From NCBI RefSeq assembly GCF_947507565.1, contig NC_089178.1, positions 2,418,001 through 2,482,000 of the forward strand: a stretch of DNA of 64,000 nucleotides, read 5' to 3'. The DNA comes from Oscarella lobularis (taxonomy: Eukaryota; Porifera; Homoscleromorpha; Homosclerophorida; Oscarellidae). Shown one piece after another: positions 23,001 to 35,517 of this stretch. The translations under genes and the position numbers were made by a program. Positions within the stretch are counted from its first letter, which is position 1. Each line of letters starts with the position of its first letter. The notes beneath the pieces are model-generated. The model was not told the DNA's origin. It searched no databases and saw only the letters and a program-made list of their open reading frames with translations.

Positions 23001-24438
23001 GGAGGCGGAAGTTGAAGAAGACGAAGACGACGAAGACGAAGACGAAGAGCAGCAAAGTGATTACTTATCTAAACAATTCTAATGATTTGTAACTTGTAAT
23101 TTTTTACTTCCCCAGTTTTATCTATGTTATCTGCTGCAAAGAAAGGCGACGCACAAAAGCTGGAAAGTCTGCTGAATCGAAATTCATCTCTCCTCAAGTG
23201 AATAATTACATAACCAATTAGAAGTGCGTAAGACAAGTCATTTATAGGATTAAAGGAGAACACGGATGGTCTCCTTTGCACGAGGCCTCTTTGGGGGGAC
23301 ACACAGAATGCGTCAAGGTTAGTAGTAAAGCGAGAGAAAGTTGTCAACTGTGATAGAACCTCTGGTGGCAGTTTCTCGTGTCGTGCGGTGCAAATCTGTA
23401 CGAGTTTACACCGACCGGATATGCTCCTATTCATTTGGCTACAATTAATGGTCACATTCACTGCCTTCAAGTCATATAGCGTCATTGTAGCAGAAAACGC
23501 GTCTAATGTTCATGATTTGTACGCAGCTTTTGAAAGGGCTTGGATGTGGATTGAGTTTTCGGGCAGTCGATGACAAGACTCCTTTGCATTTGGCAGCTGA
23601 GAGGTATTTGCGAGTGGTATATGCATGTCTGCCCTAGTAATGTTGGGTCCTGCTCGGTCAGGGGATATATTGAGTGCTGTCGTTGGCTGATTGCCAATCG
23701 AGCAAATTTGACTGCTGAAGACAACAGCGGAAGAACGCCAGTGGCGTTGGCTGAAGTTAGTTTTGCAGTATTCCTAAAATATTTTCTAATGTTTTTTTTG
23801 TAGGAGAATGATCATGACGACTGTGCTACGCTTCTTCGAGAATGCGGTAAGAAGAGAGAGAGAGCGCGTGTCCATGAATGTTTACGAAGACACGTTTTTC
23901 AGGAAAAGAGCTAAAAAGGAAGAGCAGCGGTCTAGCCCTTGTTCTTACTCCAGATAAGGAAACAAGGTACGGCGGATACACACAAACACGGCACTTGATT
24001 GATTTCTGACCAATGTACAGTTCTTCTGCTGTTGATCAATCCGCCTTGCGTCCAATGTCCAGTCAACAGAGTAAAGTCCAACGGAAAAGAACTACATCCT
24101 TAGGAAGTACCAGTGAAAATGATGAAGATGACGAGGGTTGGAAGAGCGATGAGAATGTGACACCAGAAACTCGTAAGGAAATCAAGCATCCACCTGGTTT
24201 TAGTCTTGAAGTGAGTACTGTGGCGTTTCGTTGTGTACATTCTGTTATATTTTATTCGTAGGAAAAACGCAGTTTGTATGATCGTCAACAGCTCATGATG
24301 CGCAAACAAGACTCGAGCTTTCTTGATTCAATCCGGAATGAAGTTGAGGATGAAGTCGAGGAAGAGCAAGACAGTCGAACAGATAAGGAGGAGAAGGAGA
24401 GAGACGGAGAACATTCATCGGAAGAGGAAAGGGATTAA
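20049..24438 (+). CDS. PLAT-domain and ankyrin-repeat protein
   Basis: I do not recognise a named orthologue. The start at 20049 (MDRLARIKRT) leads through many short exons encoding Ser/Arg-rich and acidic low-complexity sequence. A PLAT/LH2-like beta-sandwich follows at about 21715-22255: VEYQIEVHTGSEPLAGTTAK, FVNIYGEAGNSG, GKIKGIKVWHDNSGD, PDWFLEKIVL. After a Glu/Lys-rich coiled region (22500-22690) and an IQ-like segment come ankyrin repeats at 23115-23850: GWSPLHEASLGGHTECVKFL, YAPIHLATINGHIHCL, TPLHLAAERGYIECCRWLI, RTPVALAEENDHDDCA. The tail is acidic and ends at 24438. PLAT domains bind lipids or membrane proteins and ankyrin repeats bind proteins, so a membrane-proximal scaffold is plausible but unproven. 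Confidence 0.75.
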
Positions 24439-24552
24439 ACGGAACAAGAGCACCGAATAGTGTAGAATTCATTTTACTGACGCAATTTCTAAATTTAATC
24501 ATAGATATTTAGCGAATCACGTGAATGTTTTAGGAGTATGTGTTTTGGATGA

Positions 24553-25986
<1,434 letters not shown>

Positions 25987-26238
25987 GGTCTCTCCTTAGT
26001 GGAAACATGGGGAGATCTGTTCCGTCTAGTATTCTCGTTGTATTGCTGCATGGTTTCGATGGTTCGCGCCCTCTGGAAGCTAGGAAAAATGTCGCGTCTT
26101 TTTCTGGAAACGCTGGGCATTCTTTCTGTCCTTGTTGTGTACACTGCTTCTTGAGAAAGAGTGGCTACTGCACAAGTGCGCTGCTCTCTATCCTTTCTCT
26201 TTTATTTTCAAGAATCGTCACTCAACTACCTTCAAGGG

Positions 26239-27540
26239 TCATGCATGCAATTTCAGGGAATCCAACAGCTCTTCTTTTGTTGCCTCAAAGTCCTTCTCAA
26301 TCCACAACATTTTCAACTTGGTCATAATCTCCTTGAACGCCGGACCCGGCTTCATTCCTATTGCAACCAAGTCTCCGCCAGAAACAGGAAAGATTGGTAT
26401 CTGCCAATCGACTATTCTTCCAACCAATTCATGCTGACCAACGTAACGCAGAAGCTCGACTGTGTACTTACGATATTCCTCTCTCAAATCAGAAAGACTT
26501 GAGGCAATAATAGTCTGATAGGGTTTCACAGGATTAACATCGTCTTTCTTCAGTTCACGGTTTTTCACAATGAACGCGCCCAGTCTCTTCTCAGCATTCG
26601 ACAACCGCCAATGTTTGGCAAGCTCCTGTACATCATTTGCAGTCTGATCTAGGCTTACAAGAAGCGTCACCGGATTCGGACTGTACCCCTTCATCCGCTC
26701 ATGAACGATGCGAAATTCTTCCAGACTCCCATTATTAGGCAGTCCTATTGCTTTTGCAACGCCAAGCCGATACATCAGCGTCATCATATCCGGTGCAAAA
26801 TTTCCGACGATGATTTTTGACATTTCCATCCAAATTCGTTCCGTTGCAATCGTCCGAAGTCCGTTCGCATTTTCCTGAATAGCCCCAAGTGTATCAGCAT
26901 CATGAGCATCAGCACAAGTTCCTATTCGTCCATAGAAACGAAAATAACGCAGTATCCGAAGATAATCCTCTTTGATGCGTGCACGAGCATCGCCCACAAA
27001 TGCAACGCGTCTCTCTTTCAAATCTCGCTGACCTTCAAAATAATCAAACAAAACGCCGTCAAAATCCAAATACATTGCATTTATGGTGAGATCGCGTCGC
27101 TCCGCATCGAGACGCCAATCCTTGGTGAAATCGACTTCGGCATGACGTCCGTCAGTCACGCGATCGATGCGCAGCGTCGTTACTTCGACGTCTTTCCGGT
27201 TCACGTGCAGCGTGATGGTGCCGTGTTTGAGACCGGTCTCGTAATAACGCAGTCGATGAGCCTCGCACAGGGCGACCATCTCTGCGGGCGTCGCGTCCGT
27301 CGCCAGATCGACGTCTTTCGGTTCGATACCGAGAAGAAGATCGCGCACGACGCCGCCGACAAGACGAAGTTCGTGGCCGCGACGCTGGAAGAGCTCCGCG
27401 ATGTGGCGTAGTTCCGACGATATCGCTTTGAATGCGGGCGTGCACAGCTTTCCGTCTTGCAGTGCAACGTTGACTTGAGACGACGACATGCTGCGCTGTT
27501 CGTATAGCTGCAAAATTCGTCTGAACTGTCTGAACAGCAT
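26239..27540 (-). CDS. TRNT1: CCA-adding tRNA nucleotidyltransferase
   Basis: Adds CCA to the 3' end of tRNAs in mitochondria and cytosol (class II nucleotidyltransferase). This intronless frame encodes 433 residues, the usual length. Visible motifs are the nucleotidyltransferase signature LVGGVVRDLLLG followed by PKDVDLATDATP (the metal-binding DxD), the RRDLTINAMYLD motif, and EDYLRILRYFRFYGRIG. The first 17 or so residues (MLFRQFRRILQLYEQRS) look like a mitochondrial presequence, and an internal Met at residue 18 could give a cytosolic form, as known for this enzyme. It is divergent from TM2D2, with 35 bp between start codons. Confidence 0.94.
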   Translation of the reverse strand: MLFRQFRRILQLYEQRSMSSSQVNVALQDGKLCTPAFKAISSELRHIAELFQRRGHELRLVGGVVRDLLLGIEPKDVDLATDATPAEMVALCEAHRLRYYETGLKHGTITLHVNRKDVEVTTLRIDRVTDGRHAEVDFTKDWRLDAERRDLTINAMYLDFDGVLFDYFEGQRDLKERRVAFVGDARARIKEDYLRILRYFRFYGRIGTCADAHDADTLGAIQENANGLRTIATERIWMEMSKIIVGNFAPDMMTLMYRLGVAKAIGLPNNGSLEEFRIVHERMKGYSPNPVTLLVSLDQTANDVQELAKHWRLSNAEKRLGAFIVKNRELKKDDVNPVKPYQTIIASSLSDLREEYRKYTVELLRYVGQHELVGRIVDWQIPIFPVSGGDLVAIGMKPGPAFKEIMTKLKMLWIEKDFEATKEELLDSLKLHA

Positions 27541-27575
27541 ACAGCTCTTCGTTCTAACGCGCGTTAGAATCTCCG
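27541..27575. promoter_or_regulatory. Bidirectional promoter core between TRNT1 and TM2D2
   Basis: Thirty-five bp separate the divergent start codons. The gap contains an AACGCGCGTT palindrome (27556-27565). Shared transcription control is inferred from the spacing. Confidence 0.5.
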
Positions 27576-28278
27576 ATGTTTTTCTTTGTTTGGACGCTCT
27601 TTCTCGTTCCTGGCGCTCTCAGTGTCGGCTTTAGCTCGAACGTGTCGGCTTCGTGCGTTGGAGAAGATTGCTGTTCGGATTACGATGGAATTGGGCCTTG
27701 CGTTCTTTGTTCTATGCTGTGCGTCGTCGCCATAACGGAAATCTCGCCTCTTATCGAGCTCTTCTAGGCCTTCAGAGTTTCTCGATTGTAACGAGCCGAC
27801 GAATAAGAATAACAGCGATGGGATAGGCTGTGCCAAAGTAAAAAAAATGAGCTTTCTGCCCGAACGAATATTTTGTGAACTTTACGTTATTAGTTTGGCG
27901 GTCAGAACTTTGACGAAGTGACAACGACGCGTGTTTATTGTCGCGTTCTCGAAGGCATCGAGTGCTACGGAAATCGTTCGTTTTGGAGCTTACATGAAGT
28001 GCCATGCGTCAAGTAAGTTACACATACTGATTTGACTATTAATTAAACAGACATTTTATTTTAGGTATACAGGACATTATTTTCTAACTACGTTGCTGTA
28101 TTCAGTATTGCTCGGTTTTCTTGGCGTAGACAGATTTTGCTTAGGACACACTTACACAGGAATTGGCAAATTGGTTACAATAGGAGGAGTAGGAGTGTGG
28201 TGGATAGTCGACATCATTCTTATCATTACTGGTGTTCTAATGCCGGAAGACGGTAGCAATTGGGAACGATATTATTAG
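27576..28278 (+). CDS. TM2D2: TM2 domain-containing protein 2
   Basis: Small membrane protein of the TM2D family, whose fly members (amaretto, almondex and relatives) act in the gamma-secretase/Notch pathway. The start at 27576 gives a signal peptide ([16 protein letters not shown]), then a Cys-rich luminal part ending in [10 protein letters not shown] second exon encodes [20 protein letters not shown], and a third [20 protein letters not shown] and CVKYTGHYF. The last exon carries two transmembrane segments separated by the DRF motif ([14 protein letters not shown]) and ends in [12 protein letters not shown]. These match TM2D2 closely. The exact first splice donor (near 27720) is uncertain. 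HMCES begins 80 bp downstream on the same strand. Confidence 0.88.
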
Positions 28279-28358
28279 ATTCTGTAAATAGAAATTATGT
28301 ATTTTGTCGCGAGGTCACGAGACGAATGTGCGCGCGGTAACTCTTCGTCGTCGTCGCG

Positions 28359-29678
28359 ATGTGCGGAAGAACGGCTTGGTACGATCGCTCACGGTTGTCT
28401 CTCTCGTTCGAATTCGAAATCGTGCAGCACACTTGGTCCCGAAAAGCTCTGTCGCGCCTGCCGTTATCAAAACAAGGCATCGGGAAAGACGATCGAACCG
28501 CGATGGATCGACGAGCAAAGCAAAGCGGATTACTATCCCTCGTTCAACGTCTGTCCCCAAAATAAAACGTACTATTGCTAGCTTTGATACTATATAATAG
28601 AGCACGATTACTTTCTCCTTAGACCCGTCCTGTTGTCGGGAAACCAGGTTGATGGTGTGGAAGAAGGAGAACGGGTTTTGCAAACGATGAAGGTCAGTAT
28701 TGCTATTTTATGTACTGTATGCTGATTGCGTCGCGTCTAGTGGGGTTTGCTTCCCTCTTGGCACAAGGGGCATCAGCGCTCATTTCATTTCAACACAATC
28801 AATGCTCGACTTGATACCGTCATGGAAAAGGCGACGTATAGAAATCCTTTGAAAAAAGGACGCAGATGTGTTGTACTGGCCGACGGATTTTACGAGTGGC
28901 AAAAGATGGATAAGGGAAAGAAACAGCCGTACTTTCTTTACTTCAAAGACGAGCAAGAAAAGGGTGGTGATATTGTGGAGGAGATGGATGCTGAAGAAAA
29001 GCGAATCACGTCGAGAATCCTGACAATGGCTGGAGTATATGATCGCTGGACGCCTCCAAAGGTATTTTATAATTAAAATCAGACATTCTAACGATTCAAT
29101 TCTAAATTATCCATGTAGGCAATGGAAAGTCAGGAACCCATCTACTCATATTCTATTATTACTGTGGAAGCGTCAAAGTCAATTGGTTGGCTACACGACA
29201 GAATGCCTGTATATGGGAAAGACACAAGTCAATGCAAGTAACCATCTATCTTTTTTCCTTAGGCTATTCTTGACGGTGAAGACGCTATTGAAAAATGGCT
29301 TAATACTGGTGAATATGACGCTGAAGCGGTGACCAGCTATTAGTGAACAGAAACGCTTCTAAATGTCAAACATTTTCTTATAAGGCTTTGGCTCTTCTCA
29401 AGCCAACGGATTGCCTCTCTTGGCACCCCGTCGCGCCTGCCGTTGGAAACGTCAAAAACAAATCAGAAGAATGCGTGAAAAGAATTGACTTGAGGTTCGT
29501 GGGGAAGTCTTCCCAACTGTGCATGAAATAATTATTTGCTGGCTCTTTCAGCACTCCTACGAAGCCGGACACCAAAGGGGGTCTTTTGAACTGGCTGAAA
29601 CCGTCCCCAAAGAAACGACATTCAGTCGAAGAGGAAACGAACGAAGAGCCGCCATGCAAAAAAACCATAGACTTCTAA
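28359..29678 (+). CDS. HMCES: Abasic site processing protein HMCES (SRAP domain)
   Basis: SRAP-family protein that covalently traps abasic sites in single-stranded DNA through its Cys2, shielding replication forks. The first exon is only 20 nt (28359-28378) and encodes MCGRTA plus part of a Cys codon. After a 49-bp intron the frame continues CTLGPEKLCRACRYQN, matching the family N-terminus. Catalytic features are present: Cys2, Asn in FNTINAR, Glu in LADGFYEW and His in WLHDRMPAIL. The C-terminal region contains LLNWLKPSPKKR, similar to the short repeat near the tail of human HMCES, and ends KTIDF. Its stop lies 17 bp from the stop of the convergent IMMP2L gene. Confidence 0.93.
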
Positions 29679-29695
29679 TTAACCAACTTCTTATA

Positions 29696-30475
29696 TTATA
29701 AGCACATCCTATCCTCAGGCACAAACGATCGAATTCTCGTCCACCTGTTTAGTGGCCACACAATGTGAGTCACCTTTGCGTAGATCAAACCCAATGGAAG
29801 CTAAGAGTAATTAATTAACTATATCACTGACTATGATTTTTATGTTGCTGACAGGTCCGTGCGTGTTGCTGTCGCAACTTGCCCGACTGTTGTCTCCTTC
29901 CACCCAGCAATGACCTTTTGGCACAGTCACGACGTCAACTTTGTAGTCACGAGTCCTGAGGTAAATTAATTAAATTGAGTAAACATTTAATTAGTTAGTT
30001 AGTAGAATATATACGGACCCTTATATAGATTTAGATTTATAAATGCTATGCACATTATCTACATACTGTAACTCACAACCTAAGAACGTCTCCCGGAAGC
30101 CCTATTACTCGCTTAATATTTAACACCGCAGGATCGTTCGGAGATCTGAAGTAAAAAAACGACGATGACGTTGACGCGACGACGCGCGCGACGGCGCGAT
30201 CTCACGCACGTGTAAACGACGATTTCTCCCCGTTCCGGTTCTCCCGTCCACGCGAACCACTTGTTGAGCCAGACGACGTCGCGTCTTCCGCGACGATGAG
30301 GATTGAACGTGGGCTGAAGAAGACGAGACGCTGGCGACGAGATTTCGAGCAAAAAGAAACGCGGAACCTGCATGGAGGCTCCGTGCACGGTCGAAATTCC
30401 ACCGACGCTGTCGACGAGCGTAGCGGCGACGGGAAATGCGAAGAGCAATTGGACGAAACGCTTCGTCCATACCAT
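29696..30475 (-). CDS. IMMP2L: Mitochondrial inner membrane protease subunit 2
   Basis: Signal-peptidase-like serine protease of the mitochondrial inner membrane that matures intermembrane-space proteins. On the minus strand the ATG at 30475 opens MVWTKRFVQLLFAFPVAATL, a membrane anchor. The catalytic Ser lies in HGASMQ. A 51-bp intron without stops follows, then PTFNPH and LNKWFAWTGEPERGEIVVYT. The next exon has the catalytic Lys in LNIKRVIGLPGDV. Further exons give VTVPKGHCWVEGDN, SCDSNTHGP and THIVWPLNRW. An upstream in-frame ATG at 30526 exists; 30475 matches family length better. Its 3' end nearly abuts HMCES. Confidence 0.9.
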
Positions 30476-31053
30476 CACCGCTCGTCCGCCCACGCGAGGT
30501 GAGCTGGGGCTACGGGACATTACCATGCGTTATTGGCTGAGAGCCGTACAGCCACACTGGTGTTTGCGTACGCGTGTGGCCTAAAGATATCTCATCATCA
30601 TTCGAAGCAGTCATCGTTTCGGCTGCAGATCGCGTATCGAAACAAAAGTAAGTCGACGTCGCTTGCGATCGATGTCGCAGGGAGACGATGAAACAAAGAG
30701 ACGATAGTGTGGGTGTGTGTATGGGTCCTTATGTTGTTGTGTGTGAACACACACTGACCTTTCTTCGATTCTGATCGATTGATGGATTGATGATCTGCTG
30801 GGGTGATCGGAGTCGTAGAGTGGTCTCGCTCGTGGTGTGTTTGTTCTTAGACAGTGCGCAGCTCCTGATTGTAATCTCTCTCTGTCTCTCTGTCTTCTCT
30901 CGTTCTTTCTCTCTCCTACTCTCACTCGCCGTCATTACCGCGTCGCTCGTCTCTCTGTCTTCCCGTCTCGACCTTTCTTTTCTTTTTTTTCTTTAGGTGC
31001 TCGCTTCTGCCGCACCCCTCCCCTCCCGCGTTCGTGTCATCGTCATTCGCCAT

Positions 31054-33913
31054 CATGTCGGCTCCCGATTGCACTCCGTTTTGTGACCCTTCCTGCGCCG
31101 GCGATCATCATCCCATACTCAAGGCGCTCATACGATGCCCGGAGAAAGAGCTGACCGCCGACCATTCGACCGAACTCAAGGAATTCGAAACCTGTTTCGA
31201 TCACTGTGTACAAAGCGGCGGCGCTGGCGGCTGGCAGAAGAACATGGAAATTCCAGAAGCGGACGAAAGATTTCGGTAAGACGCGCTTTCGTTTTCTCTT
31301 CTCGCGCGATTCGGGGAGCGCGGCGGTGGATCTATGGTGTGAGCGAGACTTTTGTTTGTCGAACACGAGCGCCCGTGGACGCTCTAGTACACCGCTTTTT
31401 CTGACAAACTATCCCGAGTAGTCAGTACCCCCCCGACGATTCTATTGTTTTTCCCAGGTTTCCGACCCTTCACTGGGCCGCTGTGCTCGGACGCCTTTCC
31501 GCCGTTCGCGTGCTCGTTATGGATCGCGGCGTCGACGTCACGCTGCAAACGTCAGAGGGTCACACGGCTCTCCATCGCGTCTGCCTGCGCATGTTCGAAG
31601 CGTTTCAGCATCGCGGAATCGCGCACCGAGCCCGTACGAAAGTAAAACGGCTCGTCGAACTTCTCAAGTCGAGTCTCGCCGTCAAAGACGGGCGAAATCT
31701 CACGCCACTCCTACTGGCCTGCACGTGCTACATGGGATCACAAGGAGTCGTCATGAACGAGTTCTATTCGACGTTGATTTCGTCGATCGGCCAAGTTGCG
31801 AAGGGCCTCTCCTCAGCGACCAAAGACGTCGCCGTCAATTCGAAAAACAACGACGGCGACACGGCTCTTCATTTGCTCGCCGCTTCGGACATACTATCGC
31901 CCTGCATCACGACATTGCTGTCCGCTGGCGCCAATCCGTTGACGAGAAATCGGAACAACCAGACGGCCTACGATATTGCGCGCGATTCGGGCGCGTCACG
32001 CAACGCTAAGCAATTGCTCGTCGCCTGCAATGCTCACGGTGCCAACGAGACGGCACCGGATCGGAGAAAGTCTCAGATGATGCGTTCGACGGCGATCGTC
32101 GACGAGGAAAGCAATGGGACGAATGTTGATAGATCGTCGAGTTCTATCACGCCGCGCATTCCGAAATTGGTGATTAATGCCAAACAAGGTGTCATCGTCA
32201 CAACGACGTCGAGACATCATAACCATCACGAATCGGAATCGTCGCTTGTTTCCACGTCGTCGTCGTCGTCGTCGTCGTCATTATCTTTATCGTCGTCGTC
32301 GTCGGGAAAAAGCCAGTCGACTTTGCCACCGCCGCCGCCTCCACCTCTCGTTCCCTGCAGTAGTACATCACTTAGTTCTGTTTCAACGTCTTTTTCGTCG
32401 CGGATGAAGGTCAGTGAAATGCCGCCGCCGCCGCCGCCGCCTCCGCCTCCGCCATCCAAGTTACTGTCTATTGACTCGATGTTGAATGAGAAAGTGAAAC
32501 AAGGTGTCCTTGGTGGGACTCGGAAAGTGAATGGAAGCAGTGATGCAAAATCTAAAGAAATCGAAGCGTCCGAGGATAAGTCGTCTGAAAGGGACGTACC
32601 GTTTTCCTCGAAACTGGTCAAGAATGCAATTCCAATTGGTAGCAATTTCAAGGAGAGTAGCGAGAGATTTGCCTTTTCCCAAGGGCCTCCGCAGCATTAT
32701 CCCCCGCGTGGAGCTGGTGGCTCAACGTCGTCTCCTCGTTCGTCTTCTGTTGACCAGGCGAGCGTTTTTAGTCAAAGTCGAAAGCGACGTGATAGTTCTA
32801 TGAGCGAAAAAGCCACTGTCGACCTAAATGCGTCATCTCCAAAGTTTAATCGACAGTTGCCAGTAGGAAATGATTCGCGGAAACCTCCGAATTCTGCAAT
32901 AAATGCGTCCAAATCAAAGTATGGAATCTTAGAGACGAGCGAAGAAATTGAGTCGTCAGGCCAATCGCATTTGCGATCACTACAAAATTACGTGGAGACA
33001 GCGGCAGCGGTGATGGATAAGTCAATAATAGGACAAATACAAATGGAAGGTCAGAGGGCTTTGCCTTCACCGTACATAGGGAAAAGACAGGGAACGAGTC
33101 GTTCTTCGTCTGCGCAAGGGAACGAGACACCGAATCCCAAGAGAGTCAAAGGTGAGAGTGCTCGTGGTCACTCTTCTGAGCAAGTAGGCGAGGAAACGAT
33201 TACCGACGACGAACCGTCAGGTAATGATAGTGTTTAACAATGATTCTTTCGCGGGGGCCTTAGTTTTTTTGTGTATAGTTACCTCTATTTGGAACGACTG
33301 TCCGGAGACGGATGCGTTTATTCGCAAACTTCAAGAGCTCAAGATTCGCGGAGAAAGCGTCGACGTTTTGACATTGCTAAGCAACCAGGAAATGAATCGA
33401 TATCGCGAAAGGATGAAGAAATCGCAGAGACTCTACGAAAGTGCGTGCCGTCGTTCTCACAAAAGCATTGGAGTAATAAATAATGTGTGTGTAGGTGCGT
33501 TGAACGACGTGGAAGGATTAGAATTGAAACGCGGAATCAAGGTCTCTCTCGTGCATCACCTGACCCAGCAGCTCGACGTGGCGTCCGAGAAAATCAAGCG
33601 ATATTCGGAGCACTATCACGAATGCCTGTACAAAGTTCCGCGTTTGCACGAGAAGAGGAAAAAGCTGCAGGACGAATATGAAGTGCAGGGCAAAGTCGCT
33701 TGCGCTCACAAGCGCTTGCAGGTCAACTTGCCGATCATGTTCAACGCGTTAGGTCAGCGTCAGGAGCAACTCCAGCACGTGCCTGACGAACTGGTAGCTC
33801 GAGTCGATAAGGCGTCCGTAACGAATCAATACCAGATGATGAACGATTTGTTGCCTAGTGCCGTATCACGAGGTGAGGCAGGAGGCTCGCCTCTTCGTCA
33901 GAGTCAGAGTTGA
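31054..33913 (+). CDS. Ankyrin-repeat protein with polySer/polyPro linker
   Basis: I do not recognise an orthologue. Exon 1 (31054-31275) encodes a Cys-rich start (MSAPDCTPFCDPSCAGDHH). The large second exon (31458 on) has ankyrin-like repeats: FPTLHWAAVLGRLSAVRVLV, GHTALHRVCLRMFEA, NLTPLLLACTCYM, GDTALHLLAASDIL, NQTAYDIARDSGASRNAKQL. A linker of about 350 residues has serine runs (TCG repeats, 32251-32303) and two proline runs. The last exons give a helical C-terminus (TDAFIRKLQELKIRGESVDV, YRERMKKSQRLYESALNDVE) ending at 33913. The frame at 33215-33280 is restored by splicing from a GT at about 33222 to a TAG acceptor. Nuclear or cytoplasmic scaffold function is only a guess. The 5' flank is shared with IMMP2L. 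Confidence 0.7.
32251..32457 (+). repeat. Coding trinucleotide repeats (TCG/CCG)
   Basis: Two TCG runs (about 32258-32278 and 32290-32303) encode polyserine, and CCG/CCT runs (32331-32350, 32421-32453) encode polyproline inside the linker of the ankyrin protein. Length polymorphism is likely. Confidence 0.8.
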
Positions 33914-33965
33914 TTATACTTATTCACACGAGAAAAAGCTTATAACGTGTTTATTTGTGTTTGGC

Positions 33966-33971
33966 AATAAA
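33966..33971 (+). terminator. AATAAA polyadenylation signal of the ankyrin gene
   Basis: AATAAA lies 53 bp after the stop codon and only 57 bp before the PSMB7 start codon, so cleavage would occur inside the PSMB7 promoter or 5' UTR. Confidence 0.6.
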
Positions 33972-34028
33972 TGGTGTAGGTATGTATATATCATGTCGTT
34001 GATTTCACCAACGTCTCGGTGGAGGAAG

Positions 34029-35517
34029 ATGGCGTCGACTTCGAGTCGAGGAGGCTTCTCTTTCGAACTTTGCGAACGGTATTTCATTGTCAGACGATGC
34101 TGCACTGAGTAGTCGACGTCTTTTCGAAACGAATTAGGAACGCGATGCTCGAGAAGAAGGGAATCAAAGCGCCGAAAGCAGTCAAGACTGGAACGACGAT
34201 CGTCGGTCTCGTTTTCAAGGTTCCTTACCGATATTTCCTTCTCTTTAACGATCGTTAAGTTGCATAATCGTAAGGACGGAGTCGTTCTCGGAGCCGATAC
34301 ACGAGCGACAGCGGTAAAACGTCGATTTTGTGGGGAAGCGATCCAGTAGACGTTTTTTTTTGCCAGGACACTATCGTAGCCGACAAGAATTGCGCCAAAA
34401 TTCACTACATAGCACCAAACATATAGTAAGCAGCTCTCTCGCCTTATTTAGAGTTAATTACGTCAGTTTTAATTAATTAATTCAAAATGTATTTCGTGAA
34501 TAATGAATATGTTTATCTTGACAGCTGTTGCGGCGCTGGTACAGCAGCTGATACGGAAATGGTAACCCTTCAGATTTCGTCGCAGCTCGAACTTCTGCGA
34601 TTGAACATGGATCGACAGGTGAATACATCAGTATTTCAAAAAGTAAATGTTTCAATATGTTTTCTGCTTGTTTTTAGTCACGCGTGGGCATGGCGTGCAG
34701 GCTATTCAAGCAGAAGCTTTTTCGGTTTGGCCACATTTACAGATATCACATTGATCTGTTATATTTCCCTGCGCTAGATATGGGGGCTACATCAGTGCTG
34801 CATTGGTTTTGGGTGGGGTCGATCCCACTGGGCCTCACTTGTATAGCATACATCCTCATGGAAGCACCGACGTGCTTCCCTATGTCACAATGGGTACTAA
34901 TAAGAGGCTGTGTTCATACTGATGTTTGCGTGTCTTACTCTGGCCATTTCAAGGGTCTGGTTCTTTGGCTGCTATGGCGACGTTTGAAGCAAATTATAGA
35001 CCTGATATGAATGTGAGAACTATTTCTACCCGCACATTTTAAAAATGTGTAAGCGATTCCTTCAAAACAAGGAGGAGGAAGCCAAACAATTGGTTCGGGA
35101 TGCTATTGCTGCAGGCATTTTCAATGACTTGGTATTATTGTTGCTTCTAACTGTGATATTACGTGCTTAGAGTTTGTTTTTAGGGTTCTGGAAGCAATGT
35201 AGACATCTGCGTGATAACAGCAGACAAGACGGACTACATACGTCCTCATGAAGTGGCCAATGTGAAAAATGAGAGGTAGAGTCGACTATCCATCTTTGAG
35301 CAAGGCCTCTTTCTACGAGGATCTATTGCAGGCAATGGGATTACAGATTCAGAAAGGGAACAACTCGTATGTTGCATGCACATCGATATGATCTAATAAT
35401 TATGCAAATGATATTTGTTTTTGTGCAGCTGTTCTGGAAACGAAAGTAGTCACTTTTGAAGTAACAGAGGAAACTGTTGTTCAGACAGGTGCAGAAGAAG
35501 CAATGGAGACTCAGTAG
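34029..35517 (+). CDS. PSMB7: Proteasome subunit beta type 7 (trypsin-like activity)
   Basis: Catalytic beta2 subunit of the 20S proteasome, responsible for trypsin-like cleavage. The start [18 protein letters not shown] is a short propeptide. Maturation at VKTG|TTIVG would expose the catalytic Thr1. The supporting Asp (LGADTRAT) and Lys ([12 protein letters not shown]) are present. Further exons give [64 protein letters not shown] and the C-terminal arm ending EEAMETQ at 35517. About eight exons are separated by short introns. The start codon lies in AAGATGGCGTC, close to a YY1 site. Orthology is clear. Confidence 0.95.
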
